A stretch of DNA of 64,000 bases from Protula sp. h YS-2021. Its lineage: Eukaryota; Annelida; Polychaeta; Sabellida; Serpulidae. The DNA lies in assembly GCA_949752745.1 (NCBI GenBank), contig OX457025.1:100694439-100758438 (forward strand), in the 5' to 3' direction. This document shows, in pieces, positions 11,707-23,125 of the stretch; position 1 is the stretch's first letter, and the number at the start of each line of letters is the position of its first letter. The notes beneath the pieces were generated by a model, which saw nothing but the letters and a program-made list of their open reading frames with translations, was not told where the DNA came from and made no database searches. The position numbers and the translations under genes were made by a program.

Positions 11707-12735
11707 ACTGGAAAGTGACCTTGAGGTCAAGGTCACCGGAAGTTATACCTTATGTAACGTCGTATAGGGCGTGGAGGTCAAAATCTCTTACTGTTTTCGA
11801 AATAAATCATTGTTTTTCTTAAATAACGTTTTTTCGCGATTTGACCTTGACCATCAAGGTCAAGGTCGAAAAATTTTAAAGGGTGCCTCAGTTCACATCG
11901 TCCTTTATATACATGCCAAGTTTGGCTCTTCTAGCTTCAACGGCCTTGCTGTAGATGTCTGGAAACCGATTGACCTTTTTCGCGATTTGACCTTGATCTG
12001 TAAGGTCAAGATAAAAAATATTTATCAGGTGCACCACTTCAGATGACCCTCCATACATGTGCCAAGTTTGGTTGGTCTAGCTTCAGTGGTCTTGGAGGAG
12101 ATGTCTGGAAACCGATTCGGCGAAAGAAGAAAAAAAAACGAGGAAAAAAAATAGGTGAAGAATTTGAGGCAATCCATCCCCATTTGGTATTATTTTCAAT
12201 ACCAAGTGGGAATAACTATCCGCTCTGTAATGTTTATATATAACAGACAGATCTCCTCAGAGGTCAGTTGTTTTATAACAACGCAGACAACAAACTGGTA
12301 GGCATTACACTATAACTTTGTGGTAATGCTCCGTAGAACGATACCTTTCAGTTATTAGATTAGTTCGAAAAAGAGACAAAAATTCGCACAGCGAATTAGA
12401 CCTAACTTGGAATGATAACTTAAAACGGAAGTTAGGTGATATTGCTATTTGTTAACAATTTTCAAATGTCTGAATGTAGAACATCCTCCAACTACACCAA
12501 CTATACCAGTAAGGTCAAGGTCAAAAATTTTTATCAGATGTACCACTTCAGATGACCCTCCATACATGTGCCAAGCTTGGTTGGTCTAACTTCAGCGGTC
12601 TTGGAGGAGATGTCTGGAAACCGATTGCTCTATTTCTTACCGTTTTCGAGATAAAGGCCAACTTAAGGTTTGGACTCGAAATTGATCTGAAGATCAAGGA
12701 CACCGGAAGTTATACCTTACGTAACGTCGTATATT
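11706..12735. repeat. TCAAGGTCA-family dispersed repeats
   Basis: A mixture of units related to 10200-10505 plus three copies (near 11888, 12031 and 12541) of a segment containing TACATGTGCCAAGTTTGGTT, CTAGCTTCA and GATGTCTGGAAACCGATT. Similar text is common in mollusc genomes as I recall it. The short open frames crossing it are incidental. Confidence 0.7.
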
Positions 12736-13508
12736 TTTTAATAACTCTTAACTTTTAATTCCAGGATCTTCTGTCAAAGTAATTAAGTACGAGTCACGCT
12801 TGTTTGACCAAAACAAAAAACAAAAAACAAAAACAAAACAAAAAAAAAAACGTGCATAAACAAGACAGGAGAAAGGGCGAGAAAACTCCTGTTGTCGCGT
12901 TATCTGAGGCATTAAAATATTGCCAGTCGGGCAAACAATTTTACACCCCCTCCTCTTGTAACAATTAAAGATATGGAGACGAGAATCTAATGTTTAAACT
13001 ATCCACAATATAACAGGCATATAAGGAATATTCTTTTCATGGTGGATCAATTTTGTCAATTTCTATTATAGTGAATCCTCAGTTAAATCATTTTGCTTTA
13101 ACTGATTTCTAAGAAAAAATCAAATGATCTCCAGATGAGGGAATGACTTTTTTTGGCTTTTGTTTTGTTTTGCTTTTTGTTTGTTTGCTTATTTAATAAG
13201 ATCAATGTTGCTTTGATTGGATTTGCGTGGGAATTATTGTTGTTCGTTTGTTTGCTCTATTACCTGTTGTGTAGCTGGTCACTATGTCCCGAGACATGCT
13301 TGTTTTATTCTGCTGTTCCCTCATCACATACGTACGTAAAAAATCCTAACACACAACCCAATCCACTGCCTGTTTATTGCGAGCTGGAGTAATTACATAT
13401 AGAGCTCAAAGAGACCGCTGCTTCAGAAAGCGCAGCTACGGATTGTACACATCATAAGCAATTTTTTATAATCAGTTATAATAACCAGAATTTGTCCAGC
13501 ATAAAAAT
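12736..13508. other. Upstream region of the PAN-type gene
   Basis: AT-rich DNA with an A-rich simple tract near 12815-12850. There is no gene. It would contain the promoter of the gene starting at 13509; a TATAATCA near 13467 is the only TATA-like word close to it, and I do not claim it as functional. Confidence 0.4.
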
Positions 13509-13770
13509 ATGTTTTTACACTTATATATGTTGTACATTGGAGTTGTGGTTAATGCCATAATTGAAAATGATTTTAAATCGGCGAAAAACAAAAAGGGAGT
13601 TGGTAACGTTATCGACACGACCAAAGCGCGTTCTAGGATCGACTGTTCTGCACAATGCTCCAAGGATGAAAACTGCGTCGCAGCAAATTTCGGTAACCGA
13701 CAATGCGAACTACTCGACGCGGCTGTGAATGCTTCGAATATGGTGGAGGAGGAAAACTGGGTGTATATGT
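13509..13770 (+). CDS. PAN-type gene, exon 1 (signal peptide and PAN)
   Basis: 262 nt, 87 codons plus one base. It ends TATATGT before a strong donor GTAAGC at 13771. The last base T joins AT of the next exon to make a Tyr codon. Confidence 0.75.
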
Positions 13771-13938
13771 GTAAGCTGCCACATTTTTATCATTTTTTTC
13801 AAACACACACACACACACCTCCCTCCCCCCCCCCCCCCCACACACATCCCTCCCCACACTCCCCACACAACACTCCGCATACCACACACACAGACACTCA
13901 CACACCCACACACACCACAGGCACCCCTACACCCCCAT

Positions 13939-14003
<65 letters not shown>

Positions 14004-17000
14004 AACACACAAACACACGCATACACCCACACATACACACATACACATGACCACAAAAGAAAACAGCGTCAAAATCTAAGTTTGACATGAAATATTAGAC
14101 AATGACATGTGTTATATGTGTTACCATACTCGTCAAAAACAAAACAAAACAAAAACAACAACAAAACTGGTAGAAAGAGGAGTTTTAGTTCATTTTATTC
14201 ATTTCTTATTTCAATTTCGAGGAATCCTACCTTTTCTACCAACAAGGCGGTTCTGCATTCCGCGTCCAACAAAAACGGGACCCAAGTAATTGTACATATC
14301 CACTTCTTAAGGTTACTGTCTGTCTAGTTTCGTTGTGTGGTTGCTATAAGGTTCGTTCTAGCTGCGTGTGTACTCCTAATTTGGTGCAAGGGTTGTTTTG
14401 TTTATTGAATTTGACATCCCGCGCTTAGGGGATGAAATTTTCAAGGGTGCGTTCCTTAAAAACTTAAAAAAAGGTGTTTTTTCACTGAGCAATGCGCGTT
14501 TGGGGCTCCTTTTAAAAAACATGGGCGCGGTTTTATACTATTACACACATGGTAACCAATTTGTATTTTGGTGCCTTCCTGTCACCCCATTCGACACACT
14601 CACACTCTCACACCCTCACACACACAAACACCCCCACACACACCCTCACACACACATACACACACGCGCACACAACCCCTACACCCCAACACACCCATAC
14701 ACCCACACACACCACACACTCCTCCCCCCCACACTCCCCACACAACACTCCGCACATACATCCAACACAAACAGACACCCACACACCCACACACACCACA
14801 GACACCCCTACACCCCCAAACACACCCACACACACCATACACACAAAACATGCCGCCATTTTACCAGTTTTTGACCATTTTATCGGCAGCACGAATAATT
14901 TCCAAAACAACATCCACCCAGAATTCTGTTATAAAACTGTGATGGGGGAAGCATTATGAAAATTAGTTCCAAACAAGAAAACAAAACACTGTCATCTGAT
15001 GTATTTTTGAGACAAAGGTAGTTTTTTTCAAGACAGATTTACGCTCATTCGCACCCGTGCGGGTGGAGGGGGTGGTGGGCACTCAGGTACACATGGTTAC
15101 CATGCGTGTCTATGACTTTTGAAACAACCCCTACACGCATAGGTTAAAAAAAAACATTCTTTTAACCAAACATAAACAATTTTGAAAATTCCACAAATTT
15201 AATATGCAAAACAGCCAACAACATACATATTTATTAGTACAGCCGAAGCAAGAACGCAACATTACTATAAACATGGATAAAAAAACTAGGCTACATAGCG
15301 GAATTGGCCCACTTGCAGAAACCATTACAGAAAATATTTATATTAAATTATGAACAAAAACTTGGAAGTCACGCAGTACCACTTCTTTGTCGGTGCTTTG
15401 ATCCAAGGGGTTCAAAATGAACCAGAATCCCTCTGTCTCTAATAGATTCGAGATAATAGTCAAGTTCCGGTTTCTGACCTTTACCGTGACCCAGAAGATC
15501 AAGGTCACCTAGTTATCTCTTATGTAACGTTGTTTAGGCCCAAAGGCTCAAAAATGAGCTCAAAATACTCTATCTCTAACCTTTTCCGAGATAATAGTCA
15601 ACCTCCGGGTTTGGATCCAGAGCGTGACCCAGAAGGTCAAGGTGAAAGAGATACCTCTTTCGTAACGTTGTTTAAGCCCTAAGGGTCGAGAATGAGCTCA
15701 AAATCGCTCAATCTCTAACCGTTTTCGTGATAATAGTCTACTTATGGTTTATGACCTTGACCGTGATCCAGAAGGTCAATGTCAACTTCCTGTTTCTACC
15801 TTGAACGTGATCCAGAAGGTCAAGGTCACCGAGTTACCTCTTATGTAACGTTGTTTAGGCCCAAAGGGTCGTAAAGGAGCTCAAAATCGCTCTCTCTCTC
15901 TAATCGTTTTCGATATAAGTCGGCTTGTCGTTAACGACCCGTGAAGTCACGTGACCTTTGACCTTAAACCTCAAGATTAAGGTTAGTGATGAACCGTTTT
16001 CGAGATAATAGTCAACTTCCGGTTTTTTTACCTAGAGCGTGACTCGGAAGGTCAAGGTGAGCGTGTTAACTCTGATGTAACGTTGTTTAGGCCGTTTAGG
16101 CCCAAAAAAAAAAAAGGAAAAAAGAGAAGAAAAAAAAGGAAACAAGGCAGAAACTTCGAGAAAAGCTACGAACTTATCCCCAGTTGCAAACAAAGTTTGG
16201 AGGTGGGAATTAGAGAAAAATGTGCATAGAGAGATTTTATGGTTGGTCTTTTTTGGACGCGAACTGCAGCTATGAAGAAAACCCCCTTCTATAGGAAACT
16301 CGGAATACTGAATGAAATTTACAGTATCCCTTATTAACAATATGGCACTCCGTGTCTGGCCGCAAAATAACGCCCTTTGCGCGCTTGTTTTATATGCATT
16401 GTAACCTATATCTTACCAAGTGCCCATTCACCCTACCCTTAAAGATTTCACACTTTGCCAAAAAGGGCTTTTCTAGATAAGACAGAAAAAGAATGAGATA
16501 GGATGGAGAAAGAAAATAACAATAAACACATCATAGCTTATTTTCTCCCAGGTCACTTCCAGACTCAGTGCCCCCTTCCTCCCCGCCCCCCCCCCCACTT
16601 GCGCTCAAACATTTCCCGCTTACTTATAAGTCGTGTAGGCTTCTCATTGGTAGCATGGGGGGCGTAGGAAAATAAGTCCGTGGTTTTCTGCCTAGATATT
16701 TTGGCGAGTTTATTGTTGCAAAACCTATGCAGTTATGTAATACAATAATTAGCAAAACTTTTTTCGCCTTCTTGTGAAACATGAAACATGACCTGGTTTA
16801 TATTTTATTTTAAGTTTGTGTCACCAGTGTTACGGGTAGAAATTTTCTTGTGACACCGGTATTACTGGCAGAACTTGTTCTGTCAACCTATATCCATATC
16901 CATGTCTTTTCAAATGTTGAAATTAAAAAGAACAGATGTGTATACTTTCGGGTCCGCCTTCCAGGTGCTAAGGTGCGGCAAAACAAGTTTTCAACAAGGC

Positions 17001-20000
17001 ACCGATGGTTTTCGTAGTCAGAAATTAATTTTCATTGATGTCTTCAAATTAAGAAAAAGAACAGTGAGATCTGTCTTGTCAACAATAAATGAGCGATTTT
17101 CGATCAAATGTGAAGTAATTTTATGAGCGATGTGAGTTGGGAGATGTGTGTAGGAAAAAAAAAACATAAAATGGGGAAAAAGAAGCAATAGATGTTGATC
17201 TACACTCCTGTACAGACGACAAAAAAATAGTCCTTCCTGTTTGGCGCTAAAAATCATACAGCTACAAGAAAAATGGTGTATAATGGAAACGGATACGTAA
17301 GCTACGGGAGGCTGAACAGAAGACAGAAGATAAGCCTTTTCTATAAAATGGGCTGAAATTTAAAGTAGATATTCAATGTTTTCTTTGGAGCACTTTATTC
17401 CATAAAATGGCAAAATTATTCATGACCATCTCTATTATGTGCAGTTGCTGATTAATTATAATTAGTGTTTAACATATTATTGTTTCAGAGCTATTTATAT
17501 AGAGTCATCCAGTGAAACTAATTCTATTGTGGGAGGGGGGTGTAATCGATCGGATAATTTGCTTAAAAAGCCAACTGATCTCCATAATTACCTACACTGC
17601 CTTCCACCATTGTTATATATTATGGAACCATCATAAATACATACAATCCTCAATAATCACAATGAGTTTTTTTTACAGATAAGAAAGAGATAAACAAATC
17701 ACAAGTTCCAGGTAATGTATTCTTCACGTTTGTTTATCTTTTATTATTTCTGTGGTTGATTTTTTACACATACCCATAATAGTCAGAATATCAACGTGAC
17801 ACAGGTTTTAATATCAATAAAAAATGCGGAATACCTTGCAAATTTCAACCCCAAATGTGGAGCTTTAAATTACCCTTTTCAACAAGTTATATATTCATGA
17901 ACACAGGCACAGCTAGGTCGTACAGTTGATTATGAACATAAATCGCAAACTAAACAGATACTTGAGTGTTTGGGAAGAGTTTGGGTTTTCCGTTTTAATT
18001 GTTGGACGCGGAGCAGTTTCAAAGTTACTTTTTCTGTGAAAAAGTATTGTACTGATGAAAGGTAACCCTCTTTAACGAAAACGACAGTCCGGTAGTATTA
18101 TAATTTGCTCTTTGCTTGATGCAAAAATTTGCTTTTGATACCTAAATTTGTGAAGATTAAGCAGATATGCAAAATAATGGCAAAATAAGAGGATCTAAAC
18201 AAATAGAAATTACGATCAAATAATACCGTTAAATAAACATATAATGTTTTTGCATCCTAGAGACTTGTGTAACAATGCTAGGAGATGGACGGAATCAGCC
18301 AAATGAGTTAAACTTCCGGTCATTGAATAGGTTAAACATCTTCAAAAATATGACCATGCCCTTAAACGGAACCGTGAAGAACATCACGTACTACGCATAC
18401 CGAGGGGGCACGGCTTATATTTCGTTCTGGAAGGAAGTGACTCACAATGTTTACGAGCTCGTTAACAAATTGACTATAAGTTGCTCCAGCTATGGTCTGC
18501 ACACACAGGTTAGCAAGTCTGCAAAAACAAGTTGCGATACCGTATTTTATGTCAAGGCAAAGGCTACACATGGTCAGAATTCAGCGCTTGTTATTTGTAC
18601 CCTTTGACTGTTATACCAGATTCTAAATTGAAATTTGTAAACAAATGTACAGATGAAAGTTGAAGCTGTGTTTTCTATCTGAGTTTCTGAATTCAGCATT
18701 TTTTCATATATCATTGTTTCTGACTTTTTACTCACATCAAAAGTTCCTTAAAAATTTACTGAGACATCCTTTGGAGATAGAATTAAATGTGAATTCAGTA
18801 TTATTTGTGAAAGTCAACTTTTGTCTACGTCAATAAAAGTTGTTGCATCTTACCGAATACTTATTGCCGATTTATCAAACAAAGTCAAGCTTGTCAATGA
18901 TTTTACAATATGTAAACATGCACTATTGGGTCTAGGAAAGCTTCAAGTGCCACTGAGCCACGTCCCGCCAGACAACCCCCGCCTTGATACTTGCCGCTAG
19001 CGGACAACTGTCGGCGACGCATATCTCCAACTCAAAAAACTTTGTTCTTCACTTTTAAATGAAGCTGATCCTCCACAGAAACCTTAATTGCAATTTATGT
19101 AACAGACTAGTACTTTATAGTAATGTATCTGAACTTCATATGAACTATAAGCTCATTTTATAACATGTGATTAATTGTTAAAAGAACCTTAATTGCATGT
19201 TAGTTTTTAAAGAAGCCAATTAATTACATCATAAAAGGCGAGGTAAACATCACATAACAGGATAATGTCTTACGCATCATGCTGTTTTTCTGACACATAA
19301 TAATCAGATTGAAATGGGTGGCAGTTATCCGCCAGCAGCACTTTTTCAGCGACACATGTATCAGCGGCACTTGTTACAGCGGCAGTTGTACTGTATCCTA
19401 TATTATCATCATCGCTTTTAACTCACCGTAGTCAACCATATGTGGTTGGGTCTATGTTTCACTGACAAAAATATCATTAGGAACAGGGCGATTTGCCTTA
19501 TTTCCGTATTCCACCCTTAAAACATATGGGATAAGTTTGCAGTCTTAATGACCTTTAGTTTCAAGACCCTCAGTCATCTCCAATAGTATCAGAAATGTGT
19601 TACACGATTTTGAACTTCTATTCGGTGTTCCATGCAACATGAGCTTCGTGATATAGTTGCAATAATAACGAATAATAAAGTATATAACTTGACCTCAATT
19701 ACACTCTTGTTTACTTAACTCCAACCGAAAAACCCGGTGGGCGTTATTTATTAGTAAATATGGGAACCCTGATAGCTGGTCTAACCCGCTTCATTTGCTT
19801 AGCTAAGGCAATTGGAGCGAATTTATATAGAGTCATCCAGTGAAACTAATTCTATTGTGGGAGGGGGGTGTAATCGATCGGATAATTTGCTTAAAAAGCC
19901 AACTGATCTCCATAATTACCTACACTGCCTTCCACCATTGTTATATATTATGGAACCATCATAAATACATACAATCCTAAATAATCACAATGAGTTTTTT

Positions 20001-22980
20001 TTACAGATAAGAAAGAGATAAACAAATCACACGTTCCAGGTAATGTATTCTTCACGTTTGTTTATCTTTTATTATTTCTGTGGTTGATTTTTTACACATA
20101 CCCATAATAGTCAGAATATCAACGTGACACAGGTTTTAATATCAATAAAAAATGCGGAATACCTTGCAAATTTCAACCCCAAATGTGGAGCTTTAAATTA
20201 CCCTTTTCAACAAGTTATATATTCATGAACACAGGCACAGCTAGGTCGTACAGTTGATTATGAACATAAATCGCAAACTAAACAGATACTTGAGTGTTTG
20301 GGAAGAGTTTGGGTTTTCCGTTTTAATTGTTGGACGCGGAGCAGTTTCAAAGTTACTTTTTCTGTGAAAAAGTATTGTACTGATGAAAGGTAACCCTCTT
20401 TAACGAAAACGACAGTCCGGTAGTATTATAATTTGCTCTTTGCTTGATGCAAAAATTTGCTTTTGATACCTAAATTTGTGAAGATTAAGCAGATATGCAA
20501 AATAATGGCAAAATAAGAGGATCTAAACAAATAGAAATTACGATCAAATAATACCGTTAAATAAACATATAATGTTTTTGCATCCTAGAGACTTGTGTAA
20601 CAATGCTAGGAGATGGACGGAATCAGCCAAATGAGTTAAACTTCCGGTCATTGAATAGGTTAAACATCTTCAAAAATATGACCATGCCCTTAAACGGAAC
20701 CGTGAAGAACATCACGTACTACGCATACCGAGGGGGCACGGCTTATATTTCGTTCTGGAAGGAAGTGACTCACAATGTTTACGAGCTCGTTAACAAATTG
20801 ACTATAAGTTGCTCCAGCTATGGTCTGCACACACAGGTTAGCAAGTCTGCAAAAACAAGTTGCGATACCGTATTTTATGTCAAGGCAAAGGCTACACATG
20901 GTCAGAATTCAGCGCTTGTTATTTGTACCCTTTGACTGTTATACCAGATTCTAAATTGAAATTTGTAAACAAATGTACAGATGAAAGTTGAAGCTGTGTT
21001 TTCTATCTGAGTTTCTGAATTCAGCATTTTTTCATATATCATTGTTTCTGACTTTTTACTCACATCAAAAGTTCCTTAAAAATTTACTGAGACATCCTTT
21101 GGAGATAGAATTAAATGTGAATTCAGTATTATTTGTGAAAGTCAACTTTTGTCTACGTCAATAAAAGTTGTTGCATCTTACCGAATACTTATTGCCGATT
21201 TATCAAACAAAGTCAAGCTTGTCAATGATTTTACAATATGTAAACATGCACTATTGGGTCTAGGAAAGCTTCAAGTGCCACTGAGCCACGTCCCGCCAGA
21301 CAACCCCCGCCTTGATACTTGCCGCTAGCGGACAACTGTCGGCGACGCATATCTCCAACTCAAAAAACTTTGTTCTTCACTTTTAAATGAAGCTGATCCT
21401 CCACAGAAACCTTAATTGCAATTTATGTAACAGACTAGTACTTTATAGTAATGTATCTGAACTTCATATGAACTATAAGCTCATTTTATAACATGTGATT
21501 AATTGTTAAAAGAACCTTAATTGCATGTTAGTTTTTAAAGAAGCCAATTAATTACATCATAAAAGGCGAGGTAAACATCACATAACAGGATAATGTCTTA
21601 CGCATCATGCTGTTTTTCTGACACATAATAATCAGATTGAAATGGGTGGCAGTTATCCGCCAGCAGCACTTTTTCAGCGACACATGTATCAGCGGCACTT
21701 GTTACAGCGGCAGTTGTACTGTATCCTATATTATCATCATCGCTTTTAACTCACCGTAGTCAACCATATGTGGTTGGGTCTATGTTTCACTGACAAAAAT
21801 ATCATTAGGAACAGGGCGATTTGCCTTATTTCCGTATTCCACCCTTAAAACATATGGGATAAGTTTGCAGTCTTAATGACCTTTAGTTTCAAGACCCTCA
21901 GTCATCTCCAATAGTATCAGAAATGTGTTACACGATTTTGAACTTCTATTCGGTGTTCCATGCAACATGAGCTTCGTGATATAGTTGCAATAATAACGAA
22001 TAATAAAGTATATAACTTGACCTCAATTACACTCTTGTTTACTTAACTCCAACCGAAAAACCCGGTGGGCGTTATTTATTAGTAAATATGGGAACCCTGA
22101 TAGCTGGTCTAACCCGCTTCATTTGCTTAGCTAAGGCAATTGGAGCGAATGTCAATGCCCGCTTTCCAAACCTAACCGGATACGAACTCTGAACTTTGGG
22201 GTTTCCAGACTAACACTCAAACAAATGGAGGGTACCGTCACCCTTACAAATCCGATTTACTTATTTAATCAATCCAGATCAACATCAACAATCTGCGTTA
22301 CTGCGCGCTAAGAAAAAGTGATACTGCACAATTGACATTGTCAACGGAACGGAAGCTGAGAACAATACGAGAATAATGCTCATGTTAATAAAAAATCCTG
22401 ATATGAATATAGACACCAGTTATCGAGGTCAAACAGTGGCCAGCTTTGTCTTGTGCCTTTGTTTTGTTATATTTTTCCTAATATTATAACTTGTGTCATG
22501 ATGTAGATATTTCCCAATGCAGACAGATAGGAGAAAATAATTGCATTTTACGGTCGTCTTCTGTCATGGATTGTATTTAAAAATTTTTCTAAGTGGCTTC
22601 ATGTAGATTTTTTGGTACATTTCTCTAAACAGTAATGGTTTTTGGCAGAGTTAATTCCTATTTTGCTGTTAAATAAGATTAATTGCGTTATTACCAAATG
22701 CATTTTTTGAATGTTTTAGGAATTTACTGCCGATGATAATATGCGAGTAGAGGAAGGCAATGCACTGGGAGTGCATTACTCACATGACAGTGATAAAGGT
22801 ATTTTGTACTACGAATTGGCAGATCGTCGAAGAACTCCGTCTGTGACCATGAGTAACTATGTTAACGTAGAAATACTAAACGATGGCTGGATAAATGGGG
22901 AAACAATTGATTTCAATGCCCTAAATGATGTTTTTGAAGGCCGACAAGCTGTTTCGCTACAGATTGTAATTTGTCTCTAG
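13509..22980 (+). CDS. Secreted PAN/apple-like protein with duplicated exons
   Basis: Exon model: 13509-13770, 17679-17711, 18261-18508, then 22720-22980, with the second and third exons repeated at 20007-20039 and 20589-20836. All junctions are GT-AG and the phases agree (1, 1, 0). One copy of the duplicated exons gives 267 residues. Residues 1-16 (MFLHLYMLYIGVVVNA) look like a signal peptide. Residues about 38-87 have the Cys pattern of a PAN/apple-like domain (IDCSAQC, ENCVAANF, QCELL). The rest resembles a beta-rich extracellular domain that I recall from mollusc secreted proteins but cannot name (WKEV, then GVHYSHDSDKG). It is probably exported; its ligand is unknown. Start choice: first Met after an in-frame TAA at 13482. 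It could also end by intron retention (see findings). Confidence 0.7.
13797..14073. repeat. CA-rich microsatellite block, first copy
   Basis: (CA)n mixed with CCCTCC and CACACTCCCCACACAACACT, starting about 30 bp inside the first intron of the PAN-type gene. A related block lies at 14585-14850. Confidence 0.9.
14585..14850. repeat. CA-rich block, second copy
   Basis: This shares the non-CA words CCACACTCCCCACACAACAC and CACCCCTACACCCCC in the same order as the block at 13797-14073, so the two blocks share an origin rather than being independent CA expansions. Confidence 0.85.
14851..17678. other. Rest of intron 1 of the PAN-type gene
   Basis: Apart from the repeat at 15395-16110 this is AT-rich intron with poly-A, C-run and T-run tracts. 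I see no exon or RNA gene in it. The small open frames (for example 16875-17126) lack splice support. Confidence 0.5.
15395..16110. repeat. TCAAGGTCA-family repeat array in intron 1
   Basis: About five imperfect units of roughly 130-150 bp with TCTCTAACCGTTTTCGAGATA, CGTGACCCAGAAGGTCAAGG and TATGTAACGTTGTTTAGGCC. They are related to the units at 10.2 kb but a distinct subfamily (CGTTGTTTAGG in place of CGTCGTAGAGG). Confidence 0.75.
17679..17711 (+). CDS. PAN-type gene, 33-nt exon, copy 1
   Basis: A T-rich tract and ACAG precede it and GTAATG follows. It encodes KKEINKSQVP between split codons. Its incoming phase of 1 matches exon 1 and its outgoing base G joins AG of the next exon to give Glu. 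Confidence 0.65.
18261..18508 (+). CDS. PAN-type gene, middle exon, copy 1
   Basis: 248 nt after the acceptor CATCCTAG. It encodes TCVTMLGDGRNQP through SSYGLHTQ and stops in phase 0 at CACACAG before GTTAGC. If the donor is ignored the frame continues to a stop at 18605-18607. Confidence 0.65.
18832..18837 (+). terminator. AATAAA, copy 1 (possible early poly(A) site)
   Basis: AATAAA about 225 bases after the read-through stop at 18605-18607, followed by GTTGTTGC. It could end a short transcript that keeps the intron. The same hexamer recurs at 21160 in copy 2. Confidence 0.35.
20007..20039 (+). CDS. PAN-type gene, 33-nt exon, copy 2
   Basis: Identical to the exon at 17679 except for one base at 20032 (A to C), which changes a Gln codon CAA to His CAC. 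Both splice sites are intact. Confidence 0.6.
20589..20836 (+). CDS. PAN-type gene, middle exon, copy 2
   Basis: I see no base difference from the exon at 18261-18508. This copy is the one adjacent to the terminal exon. Confidence 0.65.
21160..21165 (+). terminator. AATAAA, copy 2 (possible early poly(A) site)
   Basis: Copy of the hexamer at 18832, 2328 bp downstream in the duplicated block. Confidence 0.3.
22060..22440 (-). repeat. Dispersed element with tRNA-like part, copy A
   Basis: It matches 27770-28205 over several stretches in the same order (CTTTCCA, GGATACGAACTCTGAAC, AAAAAGTGATACTGCACAATTGA, CAGTTATCGAGGT). On the minus strand a B-box-like GAGTTCGTATCC is visible. The right breakpoint of the 2328-bp duplication (22148) falls inside it. 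Confidence 0.5.
22720..22980 (+). CDS. PAN-type gene, terminal exon
   Basis: 261 nt after the acceptor ATGTTTTAG, entered in phase 0. It encodes EFTADDNMRVEEGNALGVHY and on to a stop TAG at 22978. Joined to the middle exon it reads GLHTQ-EFTADD without a break. Confidence 0.7.
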   Translation, partial: EFTADDNMRVEEGNALGVHYSHDSDKGILYYELADRRRTPSVTMSNYVNVEILNDGWINGETIDFNALNDVFEGRQAVSLQIVICL

Positions 22981-23119
22981 AGAGATAATTACAATAACTA
23001 CGCACAATGGAATGATAAAAAGGATTTTACGGGTTGTGGACACTGCTGAATTAGAGACACTTTCTACCAGTCTATTTTAAAATGCCCTTGGCTTCTATAC
23101 TAAACAATTCTCGCTACTG

Positions 23120-23125
23120 AATAAA
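23120..23125 (+). terminator. AATAAA poly(A) signal of the PAN-type gene
   Basis: This is the first AATAAA after the stop at 22980, about 140 bases into the presumed 3' UTR. Confidence 0.5.

Larger units (their letters stand above)
17493..19820. repeat. 2328-bp tandem duplication, copy 1
   Basis: Runs from ATTTATATAGAGTC to TTGGAGCGA. It contains the 33-nt and middle exons with their introns. Comparing it with copy 2 by eye I found only two differences (17651 C against 19979 A; 17704 A against 20032 C). Confidence 0.95.
19821..22148. repeat. 2328-bp tandem duplication, copy 2
   Basis: Direct head-to-tail copy with a clean junction. After 22148 the sequence continues as unique DNA (ATGTCAATGCCC), sharing only AT with the start of the unit, so the breakpoint has about 2 bp of microhomology. 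Confidence 0.95.

Noticed and set aside
11771..12758. Small plus frames in the TCAAGGTCA-type repeats
   Set aside because: The same peptide pieces recur because the DNA is repeated; no coding evidence.
13710..14959. Pro/Thr/His-rich and Cys/Val-rich frames in the CA blocks
   Set aside because: Simple-sequence translations inside intron 1.
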